Below, in pieces: positions 1 to 5,635 of a DNA stretch of 5,672 bases. This DNA is from Desulfonema limicola. Lineage in GTDB: Bacteria > Desulfobacterota > Desulfobacteria > Desulfobacterales > Desulfosalsimonadaceae. Numbering within the stretch: the stretch's first letter is position 1; each line of letters starts with the position of its first letter. Made by a program: the position numbers and the translations under genes. The stretch covers positions 4,488 to 10,159 of the forward strand of contig DYLE01000074.1 of the NCBI GenBank assembly GCA_020722245.1. The letters are read 5' to 3'. The notes beneath the pieces are model-generated. The model saw only the letters and a list, made by a program, of their open reading frames with translations, made no database searches and was not told the DNA's origin.

Positions 1-37
1 AAAGTTACGAGTGACTAAAGTGAGGAGTGACTGGAGT
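1..37. repeat. Left flanking 9/7-base repeat array
   Basis: Read from position 13, the units are GACTAAAGT (13-21), GAGGAGT (22-28) and GACTGGAGT (29-37), preceded by TACGAGT (6-12) and a partial unit AAAGT (1-5). These are reverse complements of the units found after the small gene at 412-480. The array probably continues upstream of the window. The GTG start proposed for the small gene lies inside this array. Confidence 0.8.
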
Positions 38-392
38 TTTGGATAACAAGGAATTTTCAAAGATACTGGAGCAACGCACGACGGATTTTGCAATCCGTAT
101 TATCCGTTTATCTTCAGTTTTACCAAATACCCCTGAGGCCAGGGTGATCAGAAACCAGATTACCAAATCCGGCACCTCCATTGGTGCGAATTATCGAGAA
201 GCCAACAGGGCCAGAAGCCGGGCTGATTTTAAAAGTAAGATCAAAATCTGCGAAAGTGAGGCAAACGAAACAAAGTACTGGCTTGATGTAATTATGGCGA
301 CCCATTGGTTGTCCAAAGAAAAGCTTAAAACGGAATATGAGGAATGCGCTGAATTGCTTGCGCTGTTCGGGTCAATCGGAAAAAAGACATAA
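27..392 (+). CDS. Four-helix-bundle protein, S23/23S rRNA IVS-protein family
   Basis: A 121-residue protein of the four-helix-bundle family first known from genes inside 23S rRNA intervening sequences (TIGR02436/PF05635 type). Free-standing members are common, and their molecular role is not established. Family hallmarks are visible: FAIRIIRLSS (21-30), then QITKSGTSIGANYREANRAR (44-63), then ESEANETKYWL (76-86). Four helices can be drawn at about 7-30, 36-60, 65-92 and 97-118. The length is typical. No rRNA sequence surrounds it, so it is not in an rRNA gene here. The start is uncertain because the frame has no early ATG. GTG at 27 has GAGG only one base upstream, while TTG at 39 has GAGGAG (22-27) 11 bases upstream and would give 117 residues. 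The gene looks AT-richer than the genes that follow and lies between inverted repeat arrays, which suggests acquisition as a unit. Confidence 0.88.
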   Translation: MTGVLDNKEFSKILEQRTTDFAIRIIRLSSVLPNTPEARVIRNQITKSGTSIGANYREANRARSRADFKSKIKICESEANETKYWLDVIMATHWLSKEKLKTEYEECAELLALFGSIGKKT

Positions 393-411
393 AATGGACA
401 ATGCCGCCAAA

Positions 412-480
412 ACTTTAGCTCACTTATAACTTTAGTCACTTGTCACTTTAGTCACTCTAGTCACTTTAATCACTCTAATT
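412..480. repeat. Right flanking 9/7-base repeat array
   Basis: About eight head-to-tail units all begin with ACT: ACTTTAGCTC (412-421), ACTTATA (422-428), ACTTTAGTC (429-437), ACTTGTC (438-444), ACTTTAGTC (445-453), ACTCTAGTC (454-462), ACTTTAATC (463-471) and ACTCTAATT (472-480). They are mainly 9-base units interspersed with 7-base ones. The 25 bases at 429-453 have the same 9-7-9 order as the reverse complement of 13-37 and match it at 21 of 25 positions. The array ends three bases before the AGG that serves the permease start. Confidence 0.85.
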
Positions 481-488
481 TTAGGTTT

Positions 489-1616
489 ATGAATAAAATC
501 TGGTACCTCGTCATCAAGGAACTTCGTCAGGTCATGCGGGACGCCAACATGCTCAGGGTGATCTTCGTGGTTCCCCTGATCCAGCTGGTGGTGCTGGGGT
601 ATGCCATCACCACCGACATCAAGAACCTGGATATCCTCATCTGCGATTTTGACGGTTCATCCACCAGCCGGGAGCTTATCGAACGGTTCTCGCACAACGA
701 GTATTTGACGGTTAGGGGCGCGCCTTGCAAGCCGAACGCCGTCGAGCCGCACCTGTTTCGCGGAGAGGCGGTGGTGGCCCTGGTTATCCCTATGGATTTT
801 GAACGGGACCTCGTAAACAACGCAAAACCCGAAATCCAGATCCTGATAGACGGGCAGAACTCCAACACCGGCGCCGTGGCCCTGGGATACTGCAACCGCA
901 TCCTGCTGGAGTTCATGCAGGACGTTCTTGAAAAGCGGCTGATCCGCACCCCGGCGTTTGCGCGTTCGATTCAGTTCATCCAACCGGTCAGCCGGGTCTG
1001 GTACAACCCGGAGCTCAAAAGCGTTTACTACATGATTCCGGGCATCATTTCCATCCTGCTGACCATCATCACCATGCTGCTGACCAGCCTGAGCATCGTC
1101 AAGGAAAAGGAGATCGGCACCCTGGCGCAGCTCATGGTCACGCCGCTTACCTCGGCCCAGGTCATCGCGGGAAAGACGATTCCCTTCGCCCTGCTCGGGT
1201 TGCTGGAGATGGCCATCGCCATGACCTTCGGGGTGCTCTGGTTTAAGGTGCCCATCGTCGGAAGCATTCCCCTGCTGGCCATGCTGTCCGCCACCTACAT
1301 CCTGACCAGCCTGGGGCTGGGGATTTTCATCTCCACCCTGGTGGACACCCAGCAGCAGGCGCTTTTCATGTCCTGGTTTTTTCTGGTCACCTTCATTCTG
1401 CTGAGCGGCTTTTTTTACCCCATCGAAAACATGCCGGGCTGGGTTCAGGTCATCACCTACGGCAACCCGCTGCGGTATTTCATCGAGATTTTAAGGGAGC
1501 TGTTTTTGAAGGGCGCGGGCCTTTCCGTGCTCTGGGGCGAGCTTTTCTCCCTGCTGGGCATGGGCGCCGGCATCTTTATTCTGGCCACCTTAAGGTTTCA
1601 TAAGCGAACGGCCTAG
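489..1616 (+). CDS. ABC-2 type transporter permease (YhhJ/YbhS-like)
   Basis: A 375-residue inner-membrane permease of the ABC-2 exporter family (ABC2_membrane_3 type, like YhhJ or YbhR/YbhS). Members move drugs, lipids or other hydrophobic cargo with a separate ATPase, often with an HlyD-type adaptor. The layout is one N-terminal membrane segment (about 21-40), a long extracytoplasmic region (about 41-178) and five more segments (about 180-203, 228-252, 257-283, 290-310, 348-368). Family motifs are EKEIGTLAQLMVTPLT (206-221), the FFYPIENMPGW stretch (308-318) and NPLRYFIEILRELFLKG (326-342). The ATG has AGG at 483-485, a weak site. No ATPase or adaptor gene is seen, so the partners should lie upstream of the window, beyond the repeat-flanked small gene. 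The substrate cannot be told from sequence. The gene ends one base before the next. Confidence 0.92.
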   Translation: MNKIWYLVIKELRQVMRDANMLRVIFVVPLIQLVVLGYAITTDIKNLDILICDFDGSSTSRELIERFSHNEYLTVRGAPCKPNAVEPHLFRGEAVVALVIPMDFERDLVNNAKPEIQILIDGQNSNTGAVALGYCNRILLEFMQDVLEKRLIRTPAFARSIQFIQPVSRVWYNPELKSVYYMIPGIISILLTIITMLLTSLSIVKEKEIGTLAQLMVTPLTSAQVIAGKTIPFALLGLLEMAIAMTFGVLWFKVPIVGSIPLLAMLSATYILTSLGLGIFISTLVDTQQQALFMSWFFLVTFILLSGFFYPIENMPGWVQVITYGNPLRYFIEILRELFLKGAGLSVLWGELFSLLGMGAGIFILATLRFHKRTA

Positions 1617-1617
1617 C

Positions 1618-2358
1618 ATGGCATCCTTATTTTCAGGCGCCCTGGCGCTGCCCGAGCTTGCCCGCGGAAGGCTGATCAGGCGGTACAAACGTTTTTTGGC
1701 GGATGTGAAACTCGACACCGGCGAGATGGTGACGGCCCACTGCCCCAACTCCGGCCGGATGCTTGGGTGCTCGGAGCCCGGCAGACCGGTATACCTCTCA
1801 TACCATGATACCCCGAAACGAAAACTTAAATACACCTGGGAGATCATCGACATGCCCGGCTCCCGGGTCGGCGTCAACACCCTGAACTCAAACCGCCTGG
1901 TGCACCATTCGATTCGAGCCGGCCTGATCCCCGCCCTTTCCGGGTATTCGGATATTCAACCCGAGGTCCGGGTGGGCCGGCATTCGCGCATCGATCTTCT
2001 GCTCTCGAGCCCCGGTCTGGGCCGGTGTTACGTGGAAATCAAAAACTGCAGCCTGGTTTTAAATGGGACCGCGATGTTTCCGGACGCGGTGACCACCCGC
2101 GGCCGAAAGCACATAATGGAATTGCAGCGTCTTATGGCGGAGGGGCATCGATGCGTCCTCTTTTTTTTAATCCAGCGCATGGATGCGAAGGTATTTGCGC
2201 CCGCGGATCGTATCGACCCGGATTACGCAAAGGCGTTGCGAAAGGCTGAAAAGAAAGGCCTTGAGGTGATCGCCTACGACGTATCCATCAGCTTAAAACA
2301 GATTCGCTTAAGGAACCCGATCCCCTGCGAACTCTATAAAACCGTTAAAACACCTTGA
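1618..2358 (+). CDS. sfsA: SfsA family DNA/RNA nuclease
   Basis: A 246-residue SfsA homologue, close to the usual length. SfsA was named as a sugar fermentation stimulation protein and is now classed as a nucleic-acid-binding protein with an N-terminal OB-like fold and a C-terminal PD-(D/E)XK nuclease-like domain. Visible motifs are GRLIRRYKRFLADV (17-30), AHCPNSGRM (40-48), the candidate active-site set D126 in SRIDLLL with E140 and K142 in YVEIKNCSL, and FPDAVTTRGRKHI (154-166). The ATG is one base after the permease stop and has no convincing ribosome binding site of its own, so translational coupling to the permease is likely. The start fits because the conserved GRLIRRYKRF block sits near residue 17. 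SfsA and the exporter have no known shared function, so the linkage may only be co-transcription. Confidence 0.95.
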   Translation: MASLFSGALALPELARGRLIRRYKRFLADVKLDTGEMVTAHCPNSGRMLGCSEPGRPVYLSYHDTPKRKLKYTWEIIDMPGSRVGVNTLNSNRLVHHSIRAGLIPALSGYSDIQPEVRVGRHSRIDLLLSSPGLGRCYVEIKNCSLVLNGTAMFPDAVTTRGRKHIMELQRLMAEGHRCVLFFLIQRMDAKVFAPADRIDPDYAKALRKAEKKGLEVIAYDVSISLKQIRLRNPIPCELYKTVKTP

Positions 2359-2382
2359 CGGATGCGGTTTGTGCGTTATTAT
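2355..2382 (+). promoter_or_regulatory. Candidate sigma70-type promoter
   Basis: TTGACG (2355-2360) and TATTAT (2377-2382) are separated by 16 bases. Each differs from the -35/-10 consensus at one position. The -35 box overlaps the sfsA stop codon. A transcript would start near 2389 and give a leader of about 55 bases before the ATG at 2444. It is inferred from sequence only. Confidence 0.45.
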
Positions 2383-2404
2383 CTTTCCTTAACCCAAAAG
2401 AACG

Positions 2405-2428
2405 GGTGTGAATAAACACCATTTTTTT
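2405..2428 (+). terminator. Short hairpin with T-run: terminator or leader attenuator
   Basis: GGTGT (2405-2409) pairs with ACACC (2416-2420) around the loop GAATAA, followed by A and seven Ts (2422-2428). The stem is only five base pairs, so strength is doubtful. It could end the permease-sfsA transcript. Because it lies between the candidate promoter at 2355-2382 and the ribosome binding site at 2431, it could also act on the leader of the receiver-like gene. Confidence 0.45.
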
Positions 2429-2443
2429 AAGAAGGATCGCAGG

Positions 2444-2821
2444 ATGTTCAGATTTCTTCTCATCACCCCGCAAAAAGCCGCATGGTCAGATTTCGCGGCC
2501 GGGCTTGAAAAAGAAAGCGATGCGGAACTGGCCTGGGCCGAGAACGGGCAAACCGCACTGGCCATGCTTTCCAGCGCACCGGTTGATCTTGCCGTGGCGG
2601 ACGAAACCCTTGAGGACATGACGGGTCTTGAGTTTGCCGCCAAGCTGATATCCGTAAACCCCATGATCAACTGCGCGGTGGTCAGCGCGCTTTCCAAGAA
2701 AGAGTTTCATGAAGCCGGCGAGGGACTCGGCCTGGTGCAGCTTCCGAAAAACCCCGGCGCAAGCCAGGCGGCTGATCTTTGTAGGCATCTTCGCAAAATT
2801 ACAATCGGGAGCAGCGGGTAG
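2444..2821 (+). CDS. Receiver-like (CheY-fold) single-domain protein, degenerate
   Basis: A 125-residue protein with the outline of a response-regulator receiver domain and no output domain. The block DLAVADETLEDMTGLEF (48-64) aligns with the phospho-acceptor region, placing the aspartate at D53. S81 in VVSALS matches the conserved Ser/Thr, and K102 in QLPKNP matches the conserved lysine. The first strand, FRFLLITPQ, lacks the acidic pair that normally binds Mg, so phosphorylation may be weak or absent. ATG 2444 is preferred because GAAGGA (2431-2436) lies seven bases upstream. An in-frame GTG at 2408 would add 12 residues but would run through the hairpin and T-run and has no ribosome binding site. 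The next gene is on the same strand after a 156-base gap, so a role in controlling or docking to the downstream Fe-S ATPases is plausible but inferred. No histidine kinase is in the window. Confidence 0.75.
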   Translation: MFRFLLITPQKAAWSDFAAGLEKESDAELAWAENGQTALAMLSSAPVDLAVADETLEDMTGLEFAAKLISVNPMINCAVVSALSKKEFHEAGEGLGLVQLPKNPGASQAADLCRHLRKITIGSSG

Positions 2822-2842
2822 CCCTGCGGATGACCGCAGGCT
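2820..2842 (+). other. Hairpin at the end of the receiver-like gene
   Basis: CCTGCGG (2823-2829) pairs perfectly with CCGCAGG (2834-2840) around the loop ATGA. Two further pairs with one bulged C extend it into the stop codon (2820-2842). No T-run follows, so it is not a classical intrinsic terminator. It may protect the 3' end or slow transcription. Confidence 0.5.
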
Positions 2843-2862
2843 ATGCGCCTTAAGAAAATCCC

Positions 2863-2889
2863 TTGACAGAACAGCCTCGGGTTTATATT
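2863..2889 (+). promoter_or_regulatory. Candidate sigma70-type promoter for the ATPase/NifX genes
   Basis: A perfect TTGACA (2863-2868) is followed by TATATT (2884-2889) at 15 bases, or by TATTTT (2886-2891) at the optimal 17 bases. It lies in the gap between the receiver-like gene and the first ATPase, giving a leader of roughly 80 bases. I saw no GG-N10-GC sigma54 element here, unlike the sigma54-dependent orp operons described in Desulfovibrio vulgaris. Confidence 0.5.
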
Positions 2890-2921
2890 TTCGCGCATAA
2901 GCTCAGAAATAAAAATAGAGG

Positions 2922-2943
2922 CCGGGCGAAGGATCCTGCCCGG
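2922..2943 (+). other. Leader hairpin before first ATPase gene
   Basis: CCGGGC (2922-2927) pairs with GCCCGG (2938-2943) around a ten-base loop that contains the palindrome AGGATCCT. It lies between the candidate promoter and the ribosome binding site AAGGGGA (2963-2969), so it would be in the 5' leader. No riboswitch family is recognised. Confidence 0.45.
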
Positions 2944-2977
2944 TATCGTCGGACTTTTAGCAAAGGGGATTGATTTT

Positions 2978-3814
2978 ATGATTATCAGTGTTGCCAGCGG
3001 AAAAGGGGGGACTGGAAAAACAACCGTGGCCACCAACCTGGTTGTTTCCATCGGCGAAGGGGCCCAGCTTCTGGACTGCGATGTGGAGGAGCCCAACGCC
3101 CATCTGTTTATCCATCCCGATATCGATTCCGTGGAGACAAGGTACGCCCCTGTTCCCGAGATCGATCTGGACAAATGCACCTATTGCAGAAAATGCGCTC
3201 AAATCTGCCGGTTCAACGCCATCGCAGTGGCCGGAGAGACCGTGCTGGTCTTTCCGGAGCTTTGTCACAGCTGCGGCGGCTGCATGGCGGTCTGCCCGGA
3301 AAAGGCCATCTCCGAAACCGGCCGCGAGCTGGGGGTGATTGAAAAGGGGCGCAAAAACGGCATCGGCTTTGTGCACGGTCGGCTCAAGGTGGGCGAGGCC
3401 ATGTCCCCGCCCCTGATCAAACAGGTCCGGGCATGCGCCGAACCCGACAAGTTTGTCGTCATCGACGCGCCGCCCGGCACCTCATGCCCGGTGATCGCCG
3501 CCATGAAGAACACAAACTTTGTGCTGATGGTCACGGAGCCCACCCCGTTTGGGCTGCACGACCTGAAGCTGGCGGTGGAGGCGGTCAAGGTGCTCAATAT
3601 CCCTGCCGGGCTTGTGATCAACCGCGCGGACATCGGAGACGACGGCGTAAAGGATTACGCAAAGGCGGAAAACCTGCCGATCCTGATGGAGATTCCCTTT
3701 GACCGCCGCATTGCCGAGGCCTATTCCCAGGGAAAGCTTGCGGTGGAGGTGCTTCCCGAGTGGAAGGCGCGTTTTGTCAAACTGCATGATCAGATCAAAT
3801 CCCTGGCGGTCTGA
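2978..3814 (+). CDS. MinD/Mrp-type P-loop ATPase with inserted 2[4Fe-4S] ferredoxin domain
   Basis: A 278-residue cytoplasmic ATPase of the MinD superfamily with a ferredoxin insert (COG1149 type). The deviant Walker A is GKGGTGKTT (8-16) with signature lysine K9. The switch-I aspartates are in LLDCDVEEPN (31-40). The Walker B/switch II region is VIDAPPGTSCPVI (161-173). Between them sit two cluster motifs: C67, C70, C73, C77 and C96, C99, C102, C106, each CX2CX2CX3C, enough for two [4Fe-4S] clusters. C170, just after PPG, is matched by C174 in the next protein. The start is firm: AAGGGGA (2963-2969) lies eight bases upstream. In Desulfovibrio, paired ATPases of this type belong to the ORP complex. 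The likely role is nucleotide-driven cluster transfer or partner positioning. No MinD-like amphipathic C-terminal helix is evident. Confidence 0.93.
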   Translation: MIISVASGKGGTGKTTVATNLVVSIGEGAQLLDCDVEEPNAHLFIHPDIDSVETRYAPVPEIDLDKCTYCRKCAQICRFNAIAVAGETVLVFPELCHSCGGCMAVCPEKAISETGRELGVIEKGRKNGIGFVHGRLKVGEAMSPPLIKQVRACAEPDKFVVIDAPPGTSCPVIAAMKNTNFVLMVTEPTPFGLHDLKLAVEAVKVLNIPAGLVINRADIGDDGVKDYAKAENLPILMEIPFDRRIAEAYSQGKLAVEVLPEWKARFVKLHDQIKSLAV

Positions 3815-3828
3815 AAAGGAGGCTTACG

Positions 3829-4701
3829 ATGAAGGAACTGGTTGTCATCAGCGGAAAGGGCGGGACCGGCAAGACCAGCCTGACCGCTGCGTTTGCCGCT
3901 CTGGCTGAAAACAGGGTGCTTTGCGATGCGGACGTGGATGCCGCGGACCTGCATCTGCTCATGGCTCCCGAGATTAAAACGCGCACGGATTTTATCGGCG
4001 GCGGAATTGCAGAGATCAATCCGGACAAATGCACCCGGTGCGGGCTTTGCCGGGAGATGTGCCGGTTTTCGGCCATTTCGAAGGATTTTATAGTGGATGC
4101 CATCGCGTGCGAGGGATGCGGGGTTTGCGTGGATTTCTGCCCGGAACAGGCCATTGATTTTCCGGCCCAGGTGTGCGGGCAGTGGTTTGTTTCGGATACC
4201 CGGTACGGGCCCATGGTGCACGCCCGGCTGGGGATTGCCGAGGAAAACTCCGGCAAACTCGTGACCCTGATCCGGCAGCAGGCCAAAAAGCTTGCCCAGG
4301 AACAGAACCTGGACCTGATCATCACCGACGGCCCGCCCGGTATCGGGTGCCCGGTGATCGCCTCCATCGGCGGGGCGACCGGGGTGCTCATCGTGACCGA
4401 ACCCACGGTCTCCGGGGTGCACGATATGGAGCGGGTGGCCCAGCTGGCCGCGCATTTCAATATTCCGGCCATGGTCTGCGTCAACAAGTATGACTTAAAC
4501 CCGGATCAGACAACCGCCATCGAGAAGATTGCAGAACAGCAGGGTATTTTGTTTGTGGGCCGTATTCCTTTTGATCCGGTGTTTACGAAATCCATGATTC
4601 AGGGGAAAAACATCATTGAATATGGAAATGGCTCAAAGCCGGTGGAGGCCGTCACTCAAATATGGAAGGCGGTTTCCCGGCAGCTTGACAATGCCCGATA
4701 G
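3829..4701 (+). CDS. Second MinD/Mrp-type ATPase with inserted 2[4Fe-4S] ferredoxin domain
   Basis: A 290-residue paralogue of the preceding ATPase. The Walker A is GKGGTGKTS (9-17) with signature K10. The switch-I region is LCDADVDAADL (31-41). The ferredoxin cysteines are C68, C71, C74, C78 and C94, C97, C100, C104. The switch II region is IITDGPPGIGCPVIASIGG (164-182) with C174. It starts 14 bases after the previous stop behind a near-perfect AAAGGAGG (3815-3822), so the two proteins are almost certainly co-translated. Because deviant Walker A ATPases dimerise across the signature lysine, an ATP-dependent heterodimer of the two paralogues is likely but inferred. The two differ most in the spacing around the clusters, in the 110-135 region and at the C-terminus. 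Tandem pairs like this are found in orp and NifX-linked loci of anaerobes. Confidence 0.93.
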   Translation: MKELVVISGKGGTGKTSLTAAFAALAENRVLCDADVDAADLHLLMAPEIKTRTDFIGGGIAEINPDKCTRCGLCREMCRFSAISKDFIVDAIACEGCGVCVDFCPEQAIDFPAQVCGQWFVSDTRYGPMVHARLGIAEENSGKLVTLIRQQAKKLAQEQNLDLIITDGPPGIGCPVIASIGGATGVLIVTEPTVSGVHDMERVAQLAAHFNIPAMVCVNKYDLNPDQTTAIEKIAEQQGILFVGRIPFDPVFTKSMIQGKNIIEYGNGSKPVEAVTQIWKAVSRQLDNAR

Positions 4702-4747
4702 AGTATTTAGATTATCGTCATAAAAAAATGAAGGGGGATTTTATTTT

Positions 4748-5134
4748 ATGGAAAAAGCAAGAATCGCCGTCCCATCGCTGGGACAGGGAGGGCTTGAAGG
4801 CCGAAGGGCCGGACATTTCGGCCACTGCGACGTATTTACCCTGATTGATGTGGAAAAGGGGGAAATAAAAAAGGTCAGCACGATTCCCAACGAGGAGCAT
4901 GTTCAGGGCGGGTGCATGGTGCCCGTGAACCTTCTGGCCCGGTACGGGGTGAATGTTCTGATTGTGGGCGGCATCGGCATGCGCCCCTTGATGGGATTCA
5001 GGCAGGCCGGCATCGAGGTGTATCATGACAGTACGCGGTCCGAGATCAAACCGGTGGTGGAAGACCTGATCGCCGGGAGGCTTCCGCTGATTACCGAAAA
5101 TGAGGTTTGCGGAGGCGGCAGAGCCCATACATAG
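4748..5134 (+). CDS. NifX/NifB-like (dinitrogenase Fe-Mo cofactor domain) protein
   Basis: A 128-residue single-domain protein of the NifX/NifB-C superfamily (COG1433 type), whose members bind or carry metal clusters or cofactor precursors. Visible features are the N-terminal strand RIAVPSLGQGG (5-15), the conserved AGHFGHCDVF (21-30) with H23, H26 and C27 as candidate ligands, QGGCMVPVNLLARYG (53-67) with C56, and IVGGIGMRPL (72-81). It ends in CGGGRAHT, a short remnant of the Cys/Gly/His-rich tails seen in many relatives. AAGGGGGA (4731-4738) lies nine bases before the ATG. The 46-base gap from the ATPase gene shows no terminator, so it should share that transcript. No nif structural genes are present, so a role in nitrogen fixation is not supported. 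A client or carrier for the Fe-S ATPases is more likely. Confidence 0.9.
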   Translation: MEKARIAVPSLGQGGLEGRRAGHFGHCDVFTLIDVEKGEIKKVSTIPNEEHVQGGCMVPVNLLARYGVNVLIVGGIGMRPLMGFRQAGIEVYHDSTRSEIKPVVEDLIAGRLPLITENEVCGGGRAHT

Positions 5135-5188
5135 AGCGCAAACCTTCACATTTCAGCCCTTCGGTGCTAAAGAAAGGATGATGCAACC

Positions 5189-5548
5189 ATGAAGATCGCC
5201 GTTACATCAAGAGGCGCGGACCTGGACGCCCAGGTCGATCCCCGGTTCGGCCGGGCAGCCTATATATTGATTGTGGACCCGGACAGCTTTGCCTTTGAGG
5301 CCATAAACAACGAAGAGAACTTAAACGCCATGAAAGGCGCCGGCATTGGGGCCGCCAGCCTGATCATCGACAAGGGGGCGGAGGTGCTGCTCACCGGGTC
5401 CTGCGGCCCCAATGCGTTTAAGACCTTAAAGTCCGCGAATGTCAAGGTGGCCGTCGGCGCCTTCGGCACGGTCAGAGAGGCTGTGACCTCCTTTAAAGAG
5501 GGGAAGCTTCGCTTTGCCGAAGAGGCGGACGTTGAAGGCCATTGGTAG
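5189..5548 (+). CDS. NifX-like protein, Orange Protein (ORP)-like
   Basis: A 119-residue protein of the NifX/NifB-C superfamily. Family blocks are MKIAVTSRGADLDAQVDPRFGR in two parts (MKIAVTSRG, then LDAQVDPRFGRA at 12-23), MKGAGIGAASLI (48-59) and AEVLLTGSCGPNAFKTL (64-80). This pattern and size match small proteins of the Orange Protein type, which in Desulfovibrio gigas bind a non-covalent Mo-Cu sulfide cluster. C72 is the only cysteine. It differs clearly from the preceding NifX-like protein, lacking the GHFGHC motif and carrying a DPRFGR motif at the same place, so the two are probably not redundant. The start is supported by AAAGGA (5173-5178), ten bases upstream. Assignment to ORP itself rather than a generic relative is inferred from context. 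Confidence 0.88.
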   Translation: MKIAVTSRGADLDAQVDPRFGRAAYILIVDPDSFAFEAINNEENLNAMKGAGIGAASLIIDKGAEVLLTGSCGPNAFKTLKSANVKVAVGAFGTVREAVTSFKEGKLRFAEEADVEGHW

Positions 5549-5584
5549 AAGCGACTCCATCCGCAACCTTCTTCTGTTTTCCTT

Positions 5585-5635
5585 CTGTTACCGCAATGTG
5601 AAAATGTCACCTGTCTTGCAATGTGAAAATGTCAC
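5585..5635. repeat. Two tandem 25-26 base repeats (18-base identical core)
   Basis: Copy 1 (5585-5610) is CTGT, TACC, then the core GCAATGTGAAAATGTCAC. Copy 2 (5611-5635) is CTGT, CTT, then the same 18-base core, directly abutting. Inside the core, GTGA and TCAC form a small inverted repeat around AAATG. Multiple direct repeats of this size with a TGT edge recall transposase-binding ends of IS21-type elements. A regulator operator is the alternative. Confidence 0.85.

Noticed and set aside
425..470. Promoter within the right repeat array (TTGTCA, TTTAAT)
   Set aside because: The boxes arise from the repeat units themselves, and the spacing of about 19 bases is poor.
412..480. CRISPR array
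   Set aside because: The units are 7-9 bases, abut each other and have no unique spacers.
527..1294. Long minus-strand open frames opposite the permease
   Set aside because: They are antisense to a clear membrane protein, have no ribosome binding site and encode no recognisable domain. They are by-products of GC-rich coding sequence.
2355..2374. Sigma54 -24/-12 element before the receiver-like gene
   Set aside because: GG and GC pairs are present but spaced by 11 rather than 10 bases, and the flanking consensus is poor.
2408..2443. GTG start extending the receiver-like protein by 12 residues
   Set aside because: The extension would translate through the hairpin and T-run and has no ribosome binding site. 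ATG 2444 has GAAGGA at seven bases.
3790..4487. Two minus-strand open frames of over 220 residues opposite the second ATPase
   Set aside because: The + strand frame carries Walker and ferredoxin motifs and a strong ribosome binding site. The antisense frames are compositionally odd and overlap each other.
5155..5168. Hairpin with TTCG loop between the two NifX-like genes
   Set aside because: The stem has a mismatch one pair from the loop and only four pairs, with no T-run, so chance is likely.
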